From contig CM048553.1 of the NCBI GenBank assembly GCA_026413225.1, forward strand, positions 116,194,690 to 116,258,689: a stretch of DNA of 64,000 nucleotides, read 5' to 3'. The stretch comes from Otis tarda. Its lineage: Eukaryota > Chordata > Aves > Otidiformes > Otididae. Positions within the stretch are counted from its first letter, which is position 1, and each line of letters begins with the position of its first letter. The notes beneath the pieces were generated by a model. That model was not told the origin of the DNA. It ran no database searches and saw only the letters and a program-made list of their open reading frames with translations. Made by a program: the position numbers and the translations under genes. Of this stretch, positions 62,601-64,000 are shown one piece after another.

Positions 62601-64000
62601 TATCTCTTACCCTACTCTACATTGACTACTAGAGAGGTCACCCTTCCTGAAAGAAGCAGATCTTGTGGTGTCCGTGGAAGATACCCTGTATCTCTACACA
62701 CAGGGAATATAGCACACTTTCATGGGGCATTATTGGAGTGGACAGACAGTGAATCCACAGGAATTGACCTAGAGGGCATTTCTTAGTTATGAATGTGATT
62801 TGTATGAGTCACTTGGAAAAGGCTGACAGACAAAGCCATGGAAACAAACAAAAATTCAGCATTTCTTCTGCTTCCAAGCTTCTTAAATTTAATCATGACC
62901 GTATCAGATAAAGAGGTGATATATTCAGTGTCCTGGTTCTGGCCTGGAATGCAGGGTAGCTGGGATTTATTTCTTCCTCTGTCAATAACTACCACTCTTT
63001 GACCTTGGGCAAGCTGTTCTTTGGGTATGTGCCTTTGTTTCCCCTTCTACTCTGTGTATGTTATGACCCTTTAGACACCATACATCATCTTAGAGATGTA
63101 CACTGCCTAACACAAGAGAAAAAGTGAAAAATGAAATGTCTGTGGAATGATAAATTTCTGGCTTGTCTTACCTAGAATTAATAAACAGAAGGAAACTTTA
63201 AAAATCAAGCAAAAATCACAGCAGTTTTGATCCATTCAGAAGGACGTTGGCTTGAAAAAGTATTTTAGGCATTAGAATAATACAAGCAAGCTTATGGCAT
63301 TTTTGTCCAGTTAAAAGCTTTCTTTTCTGACCTCTTTGCAAACAAAAAAAAAATTGTACATGAACGCAAGATATAAAAATAGCCAGTTTCTGTCTTTGAT
63401 AGAGGGAGAAAGACACAAGCCAGATTTATTGGCTGTCTAGAGACCTTATGTTCAGTTTTCTCTTGTCACATTCGCACCAATTAAATGTGAGAGTTTATAT
63501 GTTGTCCTATCTGTAAAGATGACAGCCAGATCCTTGTCTGGCTCATTTAATTGTCTCTGTGGGAGAAGTTCCCCCACCCTTGTACAGCAAACAGTATTTC
63601 ATATACTTACTGTAAAACTCTGCTTGCCTGAATATTTTCAAGCAAAAAAAAAATGTTCAGAAAAAGTGATATGTAAGAGAAGATTGTATTGCTTTCTTTC
63701 AAGTTAGCACAAGCTTTTTAAATGGACTTTAGAAGTATGTTATTAAGCTGAAGGTAAAACACCATATATAATTCCTGCTGTACCTATAAAGACATATATC
63801 ACAAGTAAGTGTTCAGGCCAGGTGTTGTTGCCAGCATGCACAATTAAGTTACTGTTGCTACTTGGAATGCACAATCAGAAAGTGAAGGTCTAGTGAAGTT
63901 ATCATGCTCCAAAACAAAGTGTAAAAATGCAGGGAAAATCTTCCAGGTGAAGTAGCTGATCCTCTCTCCCACGTTTTTTTTTTTTTTCCCAGTCTCATTG
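59683..64000. other. Unique AT-rich non-genic DNA, with an acceptor-like site at the right edge
   Basis: No gene or transposon recognised. At the far right a 14-base T run within a pyrimidine tract leads to cccag at 63988-63992, a plausible 3' splice site if an exon lies beyond the window. Confidence 0.5.
63960..63992 (+). promoter_or_regulatory. Splice-acceptor-like sequence
   Basis: cctctctcccacg, a long T run and then cccag form an unusually strong polypyrimidine tract plus AG. A possible branch-like ctgat lies just upstream (about 63956-63960). Only eight bases follow it in the window, so exon status cannot be judged. Confidence 0.25.

Overview
This window looks like AT-rich, gene-poor DNA from a bird. 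The evidence is several chicken-repeat-1 (CR1) LINEs with the avian octamer tail (ATTCTATG-like) and two families of long terminal repeat (LTR) that I recognise as common avian, probably ERVL-like, types. I found no host protein-coding gene, rRNA, tRNA or CRISPR array that I can support. The window is best read as intergenic or deep-intronic sequence. Nearly every open frame in it is short, repeat-derived or unrecognisable.

Layout. 1-448: CR1 fragment (minus), cut by the window edge. 4539-4643: old CR1 3' scrap (plus). 5879-6340: CR1 3' end (minus). 19514-19844: compound purine-rich microsatellite. 23168-23801: solo LTR, family B (minus). 27532-28663: CR1 with much of the RT and the C-terminal region (plus), catalytically dead. 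33198-33845: solo LTR, family B (plus), with a 5-bp target duplication, next to a short CR1 tail at 33873-33932. 42799-42868: long TTTA microsatellite. 47647-48792: solo LTR, family A (plus), with a 5-bp target duplication. 56437-59049: CR1 (minus) split by a family A solo LTR (56836-57965, minus) with a clean 5-bp duplication. This CR1 ends at a perfect 30-bp palindrome (59050-59079). The remaining stretches are unique AT-rich DNA with small tandem duplications and hairpins.

How the parts relate. The elements record insertion history rather than a working gene system. The CR1 at 56437-59049 predates the LTR inside it. The two family B LTRs look older than the two family A LTRs, judged by eye from copy-to-copy divergence. 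Families A and B appear to share a related 3' part (U5), so they are probably two branches of one avian LTR lineage. A diverged segment of about 120 bp occurs twice in the same orientation on either side of the nested CR1/LTR block. Two hydrophilic open frames on the minus strand (12937-13185 and 38435-38650) and a splice-acceptor-like site at the right edge are the only weak hints of host exons.
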